From Bacillus thuringiensis (GTDB lineage Bacteria; Bacillota; Bacilli; Bacillales; Bacillaceae_G), in contig NZ_JACYOF010000008.1 in NCBI RefSeq assembly GCF_014932895.1, positions 124,001 through 188,000 on the forward strand: a stretch of DNA of 64,000 nt, in the 5' to 3' direction. Of this stretch, positions 1 to 9,643 are shown piece by piece (within the stretch, counting starts at the first letter, position 1; each line of letters opens with the position of its first letter). Made by a program: the position numbers and the translations under genes. The notes under the pieces were generated by a model that had not been told where the DNA came from, did no database searches, and saw nothing but the letters and a program-made list of their open reading frames with translations.

Positions 1-549
1 ATGGCAGAAACAATTCAAAACTTCTTAACAGACTATTATTCAATCGCAATTCCACTTAGTATCTTAATTAACATCATCATTAGTCTTTTAGGTGTTATTC
101 CTAGCATCTTTTTAACCGCCATCAATATACAGCTCTTCGGTGTAACAAATGGCACAATCATTTCGATCGCAGGTGAAGCATTAGGAGCTATTATCTCGTT
201 TTATATTTACCGTATAGGCCTTCAAAAGTTCACTCACGATAAAGTAAATAAGTATCCAAAGGTAGAACGTCTCCTTTACGTAGAAGGTAAAGAGGCCTTT
301 CTACTCGTTCTATCTTTTCGTTTTATTCCTTTCATTCCATCAAGTATCGTTACTTTATTTGCAGCTCTAGGGAAAATGTCATTACTCTCCTTCAGTATTG
401 CCAGCACAATAGGGAAAATACCGGCCTTATTGATCGAAGTATATTCGGCATACCAAGTTATGAATGGAACAAATGAAGCGAAGTGGATTATAACAATCGC
501 AGGTTGTATCGGATTGTTTTATTTGTGGAAAAAATGGAGAAAAAAATAA
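1..549 (+). CDS. VTT/DedA-like (TVP38/TMEM64 family) membrane protein
   Basis: This is a 182-residue integral membrane protein with about four to five hydrophobic segments. The central stretch with GEALGAIISFYIYR, then FRFIPFIPSS and a glycine-rich helix, matches the VTT (SNARE-associated Golgi) fold of the DedA/TVP38 superfamily. Members are thought to act in lipid scrambling or membrane homeostasis; the substrate of this one is unknown. The ATG is the first base of the window, so a ribosome binding site cannot be seen and the true start could lie upstream. It converges on the neutral protease gene and shares a terminator with it. Confidence 0.75.
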   Translation: MAETIQNFLTDYYSIAIPLSILINIIISLLGVIPSIFLTAINIQLFGVTNGTIISIAGEALGAIISFYIYRIGLQKFTHDKVNKYPKVERLLYVEGKEAFLLVLSFRFIPFIPSSIVTLFAALGKMSLLSFSIASTIGKIPALLIEVYSAYQVMNGTNEAKWIITIAGCIGLFYLWKKWRKK

Positions 550-580
550 AGAAGGAGCATAGGCTCCTTCTTTATTTTTT
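548..580. terminator. Bidirectional terminator between VTT protein and neutral protease
   Basis: AAAGAAGGAG and CTCCTTCTTT form a 10-bp stem around CATAGG. T-rich runs follow on the plus strand and, read the other way, on the minus strand. It overlaps the stop codon of the first gene. Confidence 0.8.
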
Positions 581-622
581 GAAGTATATTCTATTAATAC
601 ATATCTCTTACGAATAGAAGTC

Positions 623-2335
<1,713 letters not shown>

Positions 2336-2455
2336 CTAATAAAAAATTTTTGAAAAAGAGTAGTTTTATATTAGCATTATGTTTCCACTATTAATATACT
2401 AAAAATTCAAATAATTATTTTCTCAAGTTTTGTAGAATTTTGGAGAACAAATATT

Positions 2456-2489
2456 GAGAAACCCCTTTCCTGTTGGAAAGGGGTTTCTC
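2456..2489 (-). terminator. Terminator after nprR-nprX
   Basis: GAGAAACCCCTTTCC and GGAAAGGGGTTTCTC form a 15-bp perfect stem with a TGTT loop just downstream of nprX. The U-tract on the minus strand is weak, so some read-through into nprA is possible. Confidence 0.7.
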
Positions 2490-2498
2490 GTTATTTTC

Positions 2499-2753
2499 TT
2501 AGCCATAAATATCGGGATTAGAATAATTTATAACTTTTTCTTGTGAAAAATTAAAACCATATATATCGGGATTAGAGTAATTTATACTTCCTTCTTGTAA
2601 AGATTTTAATCCATATATATCTGGATTAGAGTAATTTACTGATTCTTCTTTAAGAGATTTCACTCCATATATATCTGGATTAGAATAGTTAACTCCTAAA
2701 GACAAAATTGCAACTATACTCATTCCCATCACACCATACATACGCTTTTTCAA
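2499..2753 (-). CDS. nprX: NprX pheromone precursor with four tandem signal-peptide copies
   Basis: This is an 84-residue secreted precursor. Residues 1-20 are a short positively charged and hydrophobic export signal. The 9-residue block NYSNPDIYG then occurs four times (22-30, 40-48, 58-66, 76-84) with exactly 18 residues per period, and the last copy ends the protein. The linkers (VKSLKEESV, LKSLQEGSI, FNFSQEKVI) vary, but the cores are identical in protein and differ only by silent changes in DNA. In the known system a C-terminal heptapeptide of the SKPDIVG type is reimported and binds NprR; SNPDIYG fits that position. The canonical precursor is, from memory, about 43 residues with one copy. 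The TTG start overlaps the nprR stop (TTGA) and has a GGAGG site 7 bases upstream that lies inside nprR. Confidence 0.85.
   Translation of the reverse strand: MKKRMYGVMGMSIVAILSLGVNYSNPDIYGVKSLKEESVNYSNPDIYGLKSLQEGSINYSNPDIYGFNFSQEKVINYSNPDIYG
2502..2690 (-). repeat. 54-bp tandem repeat encoding the NprX pheromone (four copies)
   Basis: The pheromone-coding 27-base cores lie at 2664-2690, 2610-2636, 2556-2582 and 2502-2528 with a constant 54-bp period. Core differences are few and silent, while the linker halves differ in protein sequence. The unit is in frame, so copy number can change without breaking the gene. Confidence 0.9.
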
Positions 2754-4024
2754 TTCAATTCCTCCTTTTCTTCTAAAACTTTAATAGCCTCTTTATAATA
2801 TTTATTACTTTCCTCATACTTAAATTCATTTTCCAAATACATGGCTAGTTCTAAATAAGCATTTTTCAATTCCTTCATACTACCTACACCCTTAAAGAAC
2901 GGAATAGCCTCATTCTCTAAGAACCTCTTAAATTCTTGAGGTTCGCCAAAATATTTATACTTAAATATAAAAAACGAATAAATCATTTTATTATACTTTT
3001 CATCACTACGCGAGCAATCAATTCCTTGTTCTATCCATTCCTGTGCCTCTTCATAACGTTGAAGATGGATGCATTGTTTAGCAAGCCCATAAATCGTTTC
3101 AATATAATTCATATTGATGGTCTTCTGTAATTCAAAGCTTTGAAGAAAATAGTTCTTTGATTTATCATGCTCATTTTTATAATGATATAATTCTCCCATA
3201 TTATTTAAAGTCATAGCTTTAATCATGTCTTTTTCCGCAAAAGAATCCACTTCTCTTAATATACTTTCATAAATCTTTAATGCTTCTTCATATTGCGCTT
3301 TTTCCACATAACTTAAAGCAATAATTGTTTGGCAATTGATTACATAACGGAATTTGTATTCATTCCGGAATCCTTCCATAGCAATATGAGCAAAATGCAT
3401 AGCTAAATGTGGTATATTTAGATGACTATACGCTAGGCTCAAGTTATAATATATCCCCGTTTCATAATATCCTTGCTCCTTAGCCATTTCTTCTGTCTCA
3501 ATTAAATACTCCAAGCTTTCTTTATGCTTATATTGCAAACTAAGTAATAAGGCTTTACTATACGTATATAACATCTTCTGAAAAGGTGAGTATTTCTTGT
3601 ACATCTTCTTTAATCTCTCTAATTCTTCTTCAACAGCAGGAAAATCCCTTTTCATAATTAAATATCGCGTATAAAGTAGCTTATAATAATTTATAATTTC
3701 AAAATCCAAAACATGCTTCATTTCACCTTGTAACTCTTCATAGATACGTTCTACTTGTTGCTTGTCTAAATGAACTAGTGCATTTAACCATTCATCCAGT
3801 TTCCCCTTCACATCTTCTTCTACATCTCTCAAATCCGTCACAGCAATCTCTAATCTTGTGCAGAGCAATTGTAGAATTTCTTCTGATGCTTCGATCTTTC
3901 CATTTTCGATCTTACTTAAGTATGAGACAGAACAAATGCCCTGACATAATTCTTCTTGTGTCATTTTTTGCTGTAGCCGTTTGTAAAAGACTTGTTTGCC
4001 TATTTTTTCTAATGTTTGTTGCAT
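2750..4024 (-). CDS. nprR: NprR, RNPP-family quorum-sensing regulator
   Basis: This is a 424-residue cytoplasmic transcriptional activator. It has an N-terminal Xre-type helix-turn-helix (about residues 7-62, with TQEELCQGICSVSYLSKIENGK) and a long C-terminal array of tetratricopeptide-like helix pairs that in RNPP proteins bind the reimported peptide. With peptide it activates npr and other extracellular enzyme genes; peptide-free NprR is known to bind Spo0F. Length matches family members. The gene overlaps nprX by 4 bases, so receptor and signal are translationally coupled. Because the neighbouring precursor carries the variant core SNPDIYG, receptor residues in the peptide groove probably belong to that pherotype. 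Confidence 0.9.
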   Translation of the reverse strand: MQQTLEKIGKQVFYKRLQQKMTQEELCQGICSVSYLSKIENGKIEASEEILQLLCTRLEIAVTDLRDVEEDVKGKLDEWLNALVHLDKQQVERIYEELQGEMKHVLDFEIINYYKLLYTRYLIMKRDFPAVEEELERLKKMYKKYSPFQKMLYTYSKALLLSLQYKHKESLEYLIETEEMAKEQGYYETGIYYNLSLAYSHLNIPHLAMHFAHIAMEGFRNEYKFRYVINCQTIIALSYVEKAQYEEALKIYESILREVDSFAEKDMIKAMTLNNMGELYHYKNEHDKSKNYFLQSFELQKTINMNYIETIYGLAKQCIHLQRYEEAQEWIEQGIDCSRSDEKYNKMIYSFFIFKYKYFGEPQEFKRFLENEAIPFFKGVGSMKELKNAYLELAMYLENEFKYEESNKYYKEAIKVLEEKEELN

Positions 4025-4165
4025 TGTCCTCCTCCATTCTCATTACCCCCATTACTCTAATAATACATAAAATCTAGAGAAATATAAATTGATAAATGTT
4101 AATTTTCTAAAAAATATGCATTATTTCATTTTTTTCTCTCTTGACTTCACATCAATATCTCTTCT

Positions 4166-4195
4166 TTGCTACGAACGTTACAAAATTGGTATACT
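4166..4195 (+). promoter_or_regulatory. Likely sigma-A promoter of pncB
   Basis: TTGCTA (4166-4171) and TATACT (4190-4195) are separated by 18 bases. A GGAGG site and the pncB ATG follow about 28 bases later. Confidence 0.6.
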
Positions 4196-4223
4196 ATAAC
4201 CAAATTACGGAGGTGTTTTCGCA

Positions 4224-5687
4224 ATGAATTATTATAAAGACGATAGTTACGCCTTACATACAGATTTATATCAGATCAACATGGCTTATACATATTGGAA
4301 AGATGGTATTCATAATCGCCGTTCTGTTTTTGATTTATATTTTCGAAAGCTTCCATTCGAGAATGGCTACGCTGTTTTTGCTGGCCTTGAAAAAATTGTA
4401 GAGTACATAGAAAATTTTAGCTTTACCGACAGCGATATCGCTTATTTAGCAGAATTACAATTTGAAAAAGAATTCCTTCATTATTTACAAAATATGAAAT
4501 TCACTGGGACAATTCGTAGTATGCAAGAAGGTGAAGTTGTTTTTAATAACGAGCCTTTATTACGTGTTGATGCACCACTCGGTGAAGCACAAATTATCGA
4601 AACTGCTCTCTTAAACATTGTGAATTACCAAACATTAATCGCTACAAAAGCTGCTCGTATGAAACATGCTGCAAATAACGATGAACTTTTAGAGTTCGGA
4701 ACAAGACGTGCCCACGAGTTTGATGCTGCCCTTTGGGGTACACGCGCTGCCTTTATTGGTGGGTTTTCATCTACGAGTAACGTTCGTGCAGGGAAACGCT
4801 TCGGAATACCTGTCGCCGGCACGCATGCCCACTCTTTCGTTCAAGCATATCGTGATGAATATGTTGCCTTTAAAAAATATGCTGAGACACATAAAAAATG
4901 TGTTTTTCTTGTCGATACATACGACACTTTAAAATCAGGTGTTCCAAATGCAATTCGTGTCGCAAAAGAGTTTGGAGATCGTATCGATTTTTATGGGATT
5001 CGCCTTGATAGTGGTGATATGGCTTATTTATCTAAAAAGGCAAGAAAACTGCTAGATGAAGCTGGATTTACAAATACAAAAATTATCGCTTCTAGCGATT
5101 TAGATGAATACACAATTATGCACTTAAAATCTCAAGGAGCAAAAATTGACGTATGGGGTGTTGGAACAAAATTAATTACATCCTTTGAGCAACCAGCATT
5201 AGGGGCTGTCTACAAACTAGTTGCAATTGAAGATACTGACGGGAAATTAAATGATACGATTAAAATTTCATCTAACCCTGAAAAGATTACAACTCCAGGA
5301 CTTAAACGAATTTATCGTATTATCAATCGTGTTAATGATCATGCAGAAGGCGATTATATTGCGTTAGATTCTGAAGAACCTGGAAAAGAAGAGCGTTTAA
5401 AAATGTTTCATCCTGTTCACACGTATATAAGTAAATTCGTAACAAACTTTGAAGCACGCGAACTGCATAAAGATATTTTCATTAACGGTAAACGAACCTA
5501 TGAGCTACCAAGCATATTAGATATTCAACTATATAATGAACAGAGTCTCGCACTATTTTGGGAGGAATATATGCGAACTTTAAATCCCGAAGAGTACCCT
5601 GTGGATTTAAGCCAAGAATGCTGGAATCATAAAATGAATTACATTCAAACTGTTCGAGAACAAGTTGAAAAAAACATACAAAAATAA
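4224..5687 (+). CDS. pncB: Nicotinate phosphoribosyltransferase
   Basis: This 487-residue cytoplasmic enzyme makes nicotinate mononucleotide from nicotinate and PRPP with ATP, the first step of NAD salvage. Family landmarks are DLYQINMAYTYW at the N-terminus, the FGTRRAHEFDAALWGTRAAFIGGFSSTSNV block and GTHAHSFVQAY, which carries the conserved histidine region, then DSGDMAYLSKKARK for phosphate binding. Length is typical of the Firmicute form. A GGAGG site precedes the ATG. The gene stands alone. Its TAA stop lies within the ATAAA target of a bcr1-type repeat inserted exactly at the end of the gene. Confidence 0.95.
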   Translation: MNYYKDDSYALHTDLYQINMAYTYWKDGIHNRRSVFDLYFRKLPFENGYAVFAGLEKIVEYIENFSFTDSDIAYLAELQFEKEFLHYLQNMKFTGTIRSMQEGEVVFNNEPLLRVDAPLGEAQIIETALLNIVNYQTLIATKAARMKHAANNDELLEFGTRRAHEFDAALWGTRAAFIGGFSSTSNVRAGKRFGIPVAGTHAHSFVQAYRDEYVAFKKYAETHKKCVFLVDTYDTLKSGVPNAIRVAKEFGDRIDFYGIRLDSGDMAYLSKKARKLLDEAGFTNTKIIASSDLDEYTIMHLKSQGAKIDVWGVGTKLITSFEQPALGAVYKLVAIEDTDGKLNDTIKISSNPEKITTPGLKRIYRIINRVNDHAEGDYIALDSEEPGKEERLKMFHPVHTYISKFVTNFEARELHKDIFINGKRTYELPSILDIQLYNEQSLALFWEEYMRTLNPEEYPVDLSQECWNHKMNYIQTVREQVEKNIQK

Positions 5688-5840
5688 AGTGAAACTTTAA
5701 TCAGTGGGGGTTTTGTCCATCCCCCACTGATTATCAGCCCGCACCAATCGGGCTTTTACGGGCAGTTAACTCACACCTAACTTCCTCGTATTCGCCGAAT
5801 TTTGAGGTGGGAGTCTTACTGCCCGTTAATGCGGGAAAAA
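5684..5840 (+). repeat. bcr1-type dispersed repeat, copy 1
   Basis: It runs from ATAAAGTGAAACTTTAATCAG to GCGGGAAAAA. An internal hairpin pairs AGTGGGGG with CCCCCACT, followed by a larger GCCCG/CGGGC structure. The 5' flank is ATAAA and the 3' flank has decayed to AAAAA. Four other copies and one fragment lie in this window. From memory, bcr1 is about 155 bp with a TTTAT target duplication, which fits. Confidence 0.8.
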
Positions 5841-5868
5841 CAGAGAAGTTTCCCTCTTCTCTGCTTTT
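5841..5868 (+). terminator. Terminator downstream of pncB and its bcr1 copy
   Basis: CAGAGAAG and CTTCTCTG form an 8-bp stem followed by CTTTTCC. It is probably the original pncB terminator, now displaced by the repeat. Confidence 0.65.
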
Positions 5869-5953
5869 CCAATACCATATGACCATTTGTAAAAATGTAT
5901 ATTAAAATAACAAGACGAATATTATTTTATGGAATCAAATTCAACAAAATCAC

Positions 5954-5986
5954 AAAAAAAGAAGACGCAATCGCGTCTTCTTTTTT
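5954..5986 (-). terminator. Terminator of cadA
   Basis: AAGAAGACGC and GCGTCTTCTT form a perfect stem. In the minus direction a run of T follows. It overlaps the cadA stop codon. Confidence 0.85.
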
Positions 5987-8351
5987 ATAACTCTTTCACT
6001 CGTAGTACACGCATTGCATTTAACACTGCAAGTAGTGTCACACCAACATCTGAGAAGACAGCTTCCCACATTGTTGCAATACCAAAAGCACCAAGTAATA
6101 AAACTAACCCTTTTACACCTAATGCAAATATAATATTTTGCCATACAATACTTCGTGTACGTTTTGCAATTTTTACTGCTGTTGCAATTTTTGAAGGCTC
6201 ATCAGTCATTATAACGATGTCTGCCGCTTCAATTGCTGCGTCTGATCCTAAACCACCCATCGCAATACCAACGTCTGCACGGGCTAATACTGGTGTATCG
6301 TTAATACCGTCACCAACGAAGGCAACTTTTTCTTTTCCGTGCTTCGCCGCATCAATTTTTTCAATCTCTTCTACTTTTTGTTGCGGTAGTAGTTCCGCAT
6401 GAACTTCATCTAAACCTAACGCTTTACCAACAGCTTCGCCTACTGGTTTTGCATCACCAGTTAACATCACTGTTTTCTTAATACCTAGTTCTTTTAACTG
6501 TTGAATCGCTTGTTTTGAATCCTCTTTTACCTCATCAGAGATAACAATATAACCTGCATATTTTCCATCTACAGCAACGTGAACTAATGTACCTACTGTT
6601 TCTGGTTGCTTAAATGTAATGTTTTCTTTTCTCATTAATTTTGCATTACCTGCAAAGATTTCTTTTCCTTGTACTTTTACAACTGTACCGTGACCAGAAA
6701 TTTCGTTATAATCATCAATTATTTTTTCATCAATTGATTTTCCATATGCATTTCGAATAGATTGGGCAATTGGATGATTAGAATACACTTCAGCAAATGC
6801 CGCATACTCTAACAGCTCTTCACTTGTAGTACCTTCGCTTGCTTCCATTTTTGTAACTTTGAAGACACCTTTTGTTAATGTTCCTGTTTTATCAAAAACG
6901 ATATATTTCACATCGTTTAAAGCTTCTAAATAGTTACTTCCTTTTACTAAAATACCACTTTTTGATGCCCCTCCGATACCTCCAAAGAATCCGAGAGGAA
7001 TGGATACAACTAACGCACATGGACAAGAGATTACTAAGAACACTAAAGCTCTATAAATCCAATCAGCGAATGTAGCCCCTTCTAAAATAAGTGGTGGAAC
7101 AAATGCCATGATTGCTGCTGTAATAACTACAACTGGAGTGTAGTAGCGCGCAAACTTCGTAATAAAGTTTTCTGTTGGCGCCTTTTTACTGCTTGCATTT
7201 TGAACTAAATCTAAAATTTTTGATACAGTTGATTCACCAAATTCTTTTGTAACTTCAATTGTTAATACACCATTTTGATTTACAAAACCACTTAATACAT
7301 CATTTCCAACTTCAACTTCACGTGGTACAGATTCACCAGTTAACGCTGAAGTATCTACCATTGATGTTCCTTCAACTACTTTTCCATCTAATGGTACTTT
7401 CTCACCTGGCTTAACAATAATATAATCACCGATTTGTACATCTTCTGGTGATACTTGTTTCATTTCATTTCCAATCTTTACATTCGCATAATCTGGACGA
7501 ATATCCATTAATGAAGTAATTGATTTTCGAGAACGGTTTATCGCAATACTTTGGAATAGTTCCCCTACTTGATAGAATAACATTACCGCAACCGCTTCTG
7601 GATATTGTTGAATCGCAAAAGCTCCTAGTGTCGCAATTGCCATTAAGAAGTTCTCATCAAATACTTGGCCGCGAGTTATATTTCTTACCGCTCTCCAAAC
7701 GATATCTCCACCTATTAATAAATACGCAAGGACGAATAACGGAATTGTTATCATTTGTGGTAATCCAGCTAACGCAGCAATTGCTGTCAAAATTCCACCG
7801 ACTACTAATCTTCCAACCATCTTTTTCACATTTGCTTCACCATGGTCGTGACTATGTCCATGATCATGACCTTTCTTTTCTTCACGCACAACTTTCACGT
7901 CTGGTTCTAACTTTTGTACGACGTTCTTTATATCTTCCACAGTCGATTCTAATTCTCTTTTATTCGCAACTTCTACTCGTAATTTCTTTGATACGAAATC
8001 AACAGTTGCTTCTGAAACTGTCGGCATTTCCTTTACCTTATTTTCAATCTTCATTGCACAGTTCGCGCAATCTAAACCGTCTAGTATAAAAACTTCTTTT
8101 GCAGCTTTATTTTTTTGTTCTTCTTGCACTTTAATATGCGGTTCTAATTTTATAACGAGTTGCTTTGCTTCCATAACAACTTCGCTTTCTTTATTTTGCG
8201 GTGTTTCTAAAACCATCGTCTTTGTTGCGAAGTTTACAGAGCACGAATTTACTCCTTCTATATTCCCAACGCCTTTTTCAATTTTCATTGCACAGTTCGC
8301 ACAATCCAAACCTTCTAACATCAGTTTCTTTTTCACTAATGCTTCAGCCAT
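5985..8351 (-). CDS. cadA: Heavy-metal P1B-type ATPase (Cd/Zn/Pb exporter)
   Basis: This 788-residue inner-membrane pump expels divalent soft metals using ATP. Two N-terminal HMA domains carry LDCANC (C17/C20 and C95/C98), more than the single domain of the plasmid CadA I remember. A histidine-rich stretch (about 162-170) leads into the membrane region. Diagnostic motifs are TGES near 339, CPC at 443-445 in the transport helix, DKTGTLT with phosphorylated D487, and GDGINDTPVLA. The CPC motif without the copper-type NMY..S pattern favours Cd/Zn/Pb. It lies 21 bases downstream of cadC in one operon, so metal-induced derepression is expected. The start ATG has GAGGGAGAACG upstream. Confidence 0.92.
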   Translation of the reverse strand: MAEALVKKKLMLEGLDCANCAMKIEKGVGNIEGVNSCSVNFATKTMVLETPQNKESEVVMEAKQLVIKLEPHIKVQEEQKNKAAKEVFILDGLDCANCAMKIENKVKEMPTVSEATVDFVSKKLRVEVANKRELESTVEDIKNVVQKLEPDVKVVREEKKGHDHGHSHDHGEANVKKMVGRLVVGGILTAIAALAGLPQMITIPLFVLAYLLIGGDIVWRAVRNITRGQVFDENFLMAIATLGAFAIQQYPEAVAVMLFYQVGELFQSIAINRSRKSITSLMDIRPDYANVKIGNEMKQVSPEDVQIGDYIIVKPGEKVPLDGKVVEGTSMVDTSALTGESVPREVEVGNDVLSGFVNQNGVLTIEVTKEFGESTVSKILDLVQNASSKKAPTENFITKFARYYTPVVVITAAIMAFVPPLILEGATFADWIYRALVFLVISCPCALVVSIPLGFFGGIGGASKSGILVKGSNYLEALNDVKYIVFDKTGTLTKGVFKVTKMEASEGTTSEELLEYAAFAEVYSNHPIAQSIRNAYGKSIDEKIIDDYNEISGHGTVVKVQGKEIFAGNAKLMRKENITFKQPETVGTLVHVAVDGKYAGYIVISDEVKEDSKQAIQQLKELGIKKTVMLTGDAKPVGEAVGKALGLDEVHAELLPQQKVEEIEKIDAAKHGKEKVAFVGDGINDTPVLARADVGIAMGGLGSDAAIEAADIVIMTDEPSKIATAVKIAKRTRSIVWQNIIFALGVKGLVLLLGAFGIATMWEAVFSDVGVTLLAVLNAMRVLRVKEL

Positions 8352-8372
8352 CGTTCTCCCTCCTCGCGTTTT

Positions 8373-8750
8373 TTATTCTTCCTCGTTTACGTGTTCAAAC
8401 GCTTGCTCGAAGATATGAATTACGTGCTGGTCAGCTAACGAATAATAAACAACTTTTCCTTCTTTACGATTCTTTACCAGTTTCGCTTGCTTTAACACAC
8501 GAAGCTGATGCGAAATAGATGATTGTGTCATTCCTAATAAATACGCTAAATCACAAACGCACATTTCAGCTTCAAATAACGCATGTAATATTCTCGTACG
8601 TGTACGATCACCTAATATTTTAAATAATTCTGCTACTTTACTTAAACTTTCATCAGTTGGAATTGTTTGTTTTACTTGATCAACGACTTCTTCATGAATT
8701 ATCGTTTGAGAACATGTCTCTTGTGGTGTTTCCACTTTATTTCCAGCCAT
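8373..8750 (-). CDS. cadC: CadC-type ArsR/SmtB metal-sensing repressor
   Basis: This 125-residue winged-helix repressor is released from DNA by Cd/Pb/Zn. CVCDLA (C64, C66) in the ArsR core and C13 in the N-terminal arm give the alpha-3N type thiolate site of CadC. The recognition helix is in MTQSSISHQLRVLKQAKLV. It is the first gene of the cadC-cadA operon. Its promoter is overlapped by one of two 20-bp inverted repeats, which explains autoregulation. An AGAGGTG site precedes the ATG. Confidence 0.92.
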   Translation of the reverse strand: MAGNKVETPQETCSQTIIHEEVVDQVKQTIPTDESLSKVAELFKILGDRTRTRILHALFEAEMCVCDLAYLLGMTQSSISHQLRVLKQAKLVKNRKEGKVVYYSLADQHVIHIFEQAFEHVNEEE

Positions 8751-8774
8751 TATAGCTCACCTCTTTATTTGAAC

Positions 8775-8794
8775 ATATGAACAATCATTCATAT
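8775..8794. promoter_or_regulatory. CadC operator 1 (downstream copy)
   Basis: The inverted repeat ATATGAA-N6-TTCATAT lies between the -10 box and the cadC start. It has the form of an ArsR/SmtB operator and is nearly identical to the copy at 8811-8830. Confidence 0.75.
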
Positions 8795-8808
8795 ATCTTA
8801 TACCTTTA

Positions 8809-8837
8809 TTATATGAGCGCCTATTCATATGTGTCAA
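8809..8837 (-). promoter_or_regulatory. cadC-cadA promoter
   Basis: On the minus strand TTGACA (8837-8832) and ATATAA (8814-8809) are 17 bases apart. Operator 2 occupies the spacer, so a bound repressor would block RNA polymerase directly. Confidence 0.8.
8811..8830. promoter_or_regulatory. CadC operator 2 (promoter spacer copy)
   Basis: ATATGAG-N6-TTCATAT lies between the -35 and -10 boxes of the cadC promoter, 36 bases from operator 1 start to start. Confidence 0.78.
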
Positions 8838-8928
8838 TAAAAACCAAAAGATTTTTTTGACAATTCCGTTCACATTTCAACATAAACACATCAATATTCT
8901 CCGCATCTATCCTACTCTTCATACCAAA

Positions 8929-8958
8929 AAGGATGCACGAAAACTATCGTGCATCCTT
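8929..8958 (-). terminator. Terminator of the methyltransferase gene
   Basis: AAGGATGCACGA and TCGTGCATCCTT form a 12-bp stem. On the minus strand TTTTTGG follows. Confidence 0.85.
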
Positions 8959-8961
8959 CTC

Positions 8962-9516
8962 TTATTTCTTAACTTTCACTGCATCCACAATTAACGAAGC
9001 AAATTCGAATTTCCCACCTTGATTTCTATGATCAAAACGTTTTGATCGATAAATGAATCCTTTCTTTTCATCCCAATCATTATAATAAAACTCACCATTC
9101 TCATCACAATATTCTAAGAGTCTCACTTGAAAACCTGCTGATTCAAACATAGACGTGATTGTTTTATAGTTATGAACGATTCTATGACTTGCCGCTGGAT
9201 GATCTAACGGACCTGGCCCACCAACTTGTACTCCTTGTTGATATTCTTCATCTGGAAAAAATGCATCTGGCACTGCACAACGAATATATCCATGATCCGT
9301 TAAAAACTCATAACAAATCTTTGCCGCTTCGATTCCTTCTTCGTACGATAAATGTTCCCATACATGCTCTGCTAAAATGACTGATACAGAATTGGGAGCA
9401 AACTTTTCAAGCCAAGTTTCTCTTCGTAATAAATTTAATTCTTCTTCATTCGTATGTAACCACCCTGGGTTATTATTATATCCCTCTGCTCCAACAACGA
9501 CTTTCGTTTCTAGCAT
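8962..9516 (-). CDS. Putative SAM-dependent methyltransferase (partial Methyltransf_11-like fold)
   Basis: This is a 184-residue cytoplasmic protein. SVSVILAEHVWEHLSYEEGIEAAKICYEFLTDHGYIRCAVPD resembles the second half of a class I methyltransferase (the motif after the SAM pocket, with E-H-V-x-E-H). The usual N-terminal glycine loop GxGxG is absent, so it is a short family variant and SAM binding is inferred only. The start was set at the ATG at 9516 (MLETKVVV) because GGGGGAAG lies just before it; a longer reading to 9567 would place that site inside the coding region. It is a single gene between cadC and the permease, with its own terminator. The substrate is unknown. Confidence 0.6.
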   Translation of the reverse strand: MLETKVVVGAEGYNNNPGWLHTNEEELNLLRRETWLEKFAPNSVSVILAEHVWEHLSYEEGIEAAKICYEFLTDHGYIRCAVPDAFFPDEEYQQGVQVGGPGPLDHPAASHRIVHNYKTITSMFESAGFQVRLLEYCDENGEFYYNDWDEKKGFIYRSKRFDHRNQGGKFEFASLIVDAVKVKK

Positions 9517-9591
9517 TTTTCTTCCCCCTTTTTCATATTCCGACATAAAAATTCGGCAAAGTAACATAGGTCCCCTTTATTTTCACAAAAG

Positions 9592-9628
9592 AAAAAGCCT
9601 TGCGCGCTCCCTAGACGCACAAGGCTTA
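9592..9628 (-). terminator. Terminator of the amino acid permease
   Basis: AAGCCTTGCGCG and CGCACAAGGCTT form an imperfect 11-12 bp stem. Minus-strand T residues follow. Confidence 0.8.
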
Positions 9629-9643
9629 CTATTTTATATCCCT

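Noticed and set aside
2502-2690. Regularly spaced repeats as a CRISPR-like array
   Set aside because: Only four units, coding in frame for a pheromone precursor, with 27-base spacers that are themselves related.
5929-8089. Long open frames on the plus strand opposite cadA (157 and 189 codons)
   Set aside because: They lie antisense to a well-supported P-type ATPase, have leucine/serine/phenylalanine-rich shadow composition and lack ribosome sites.
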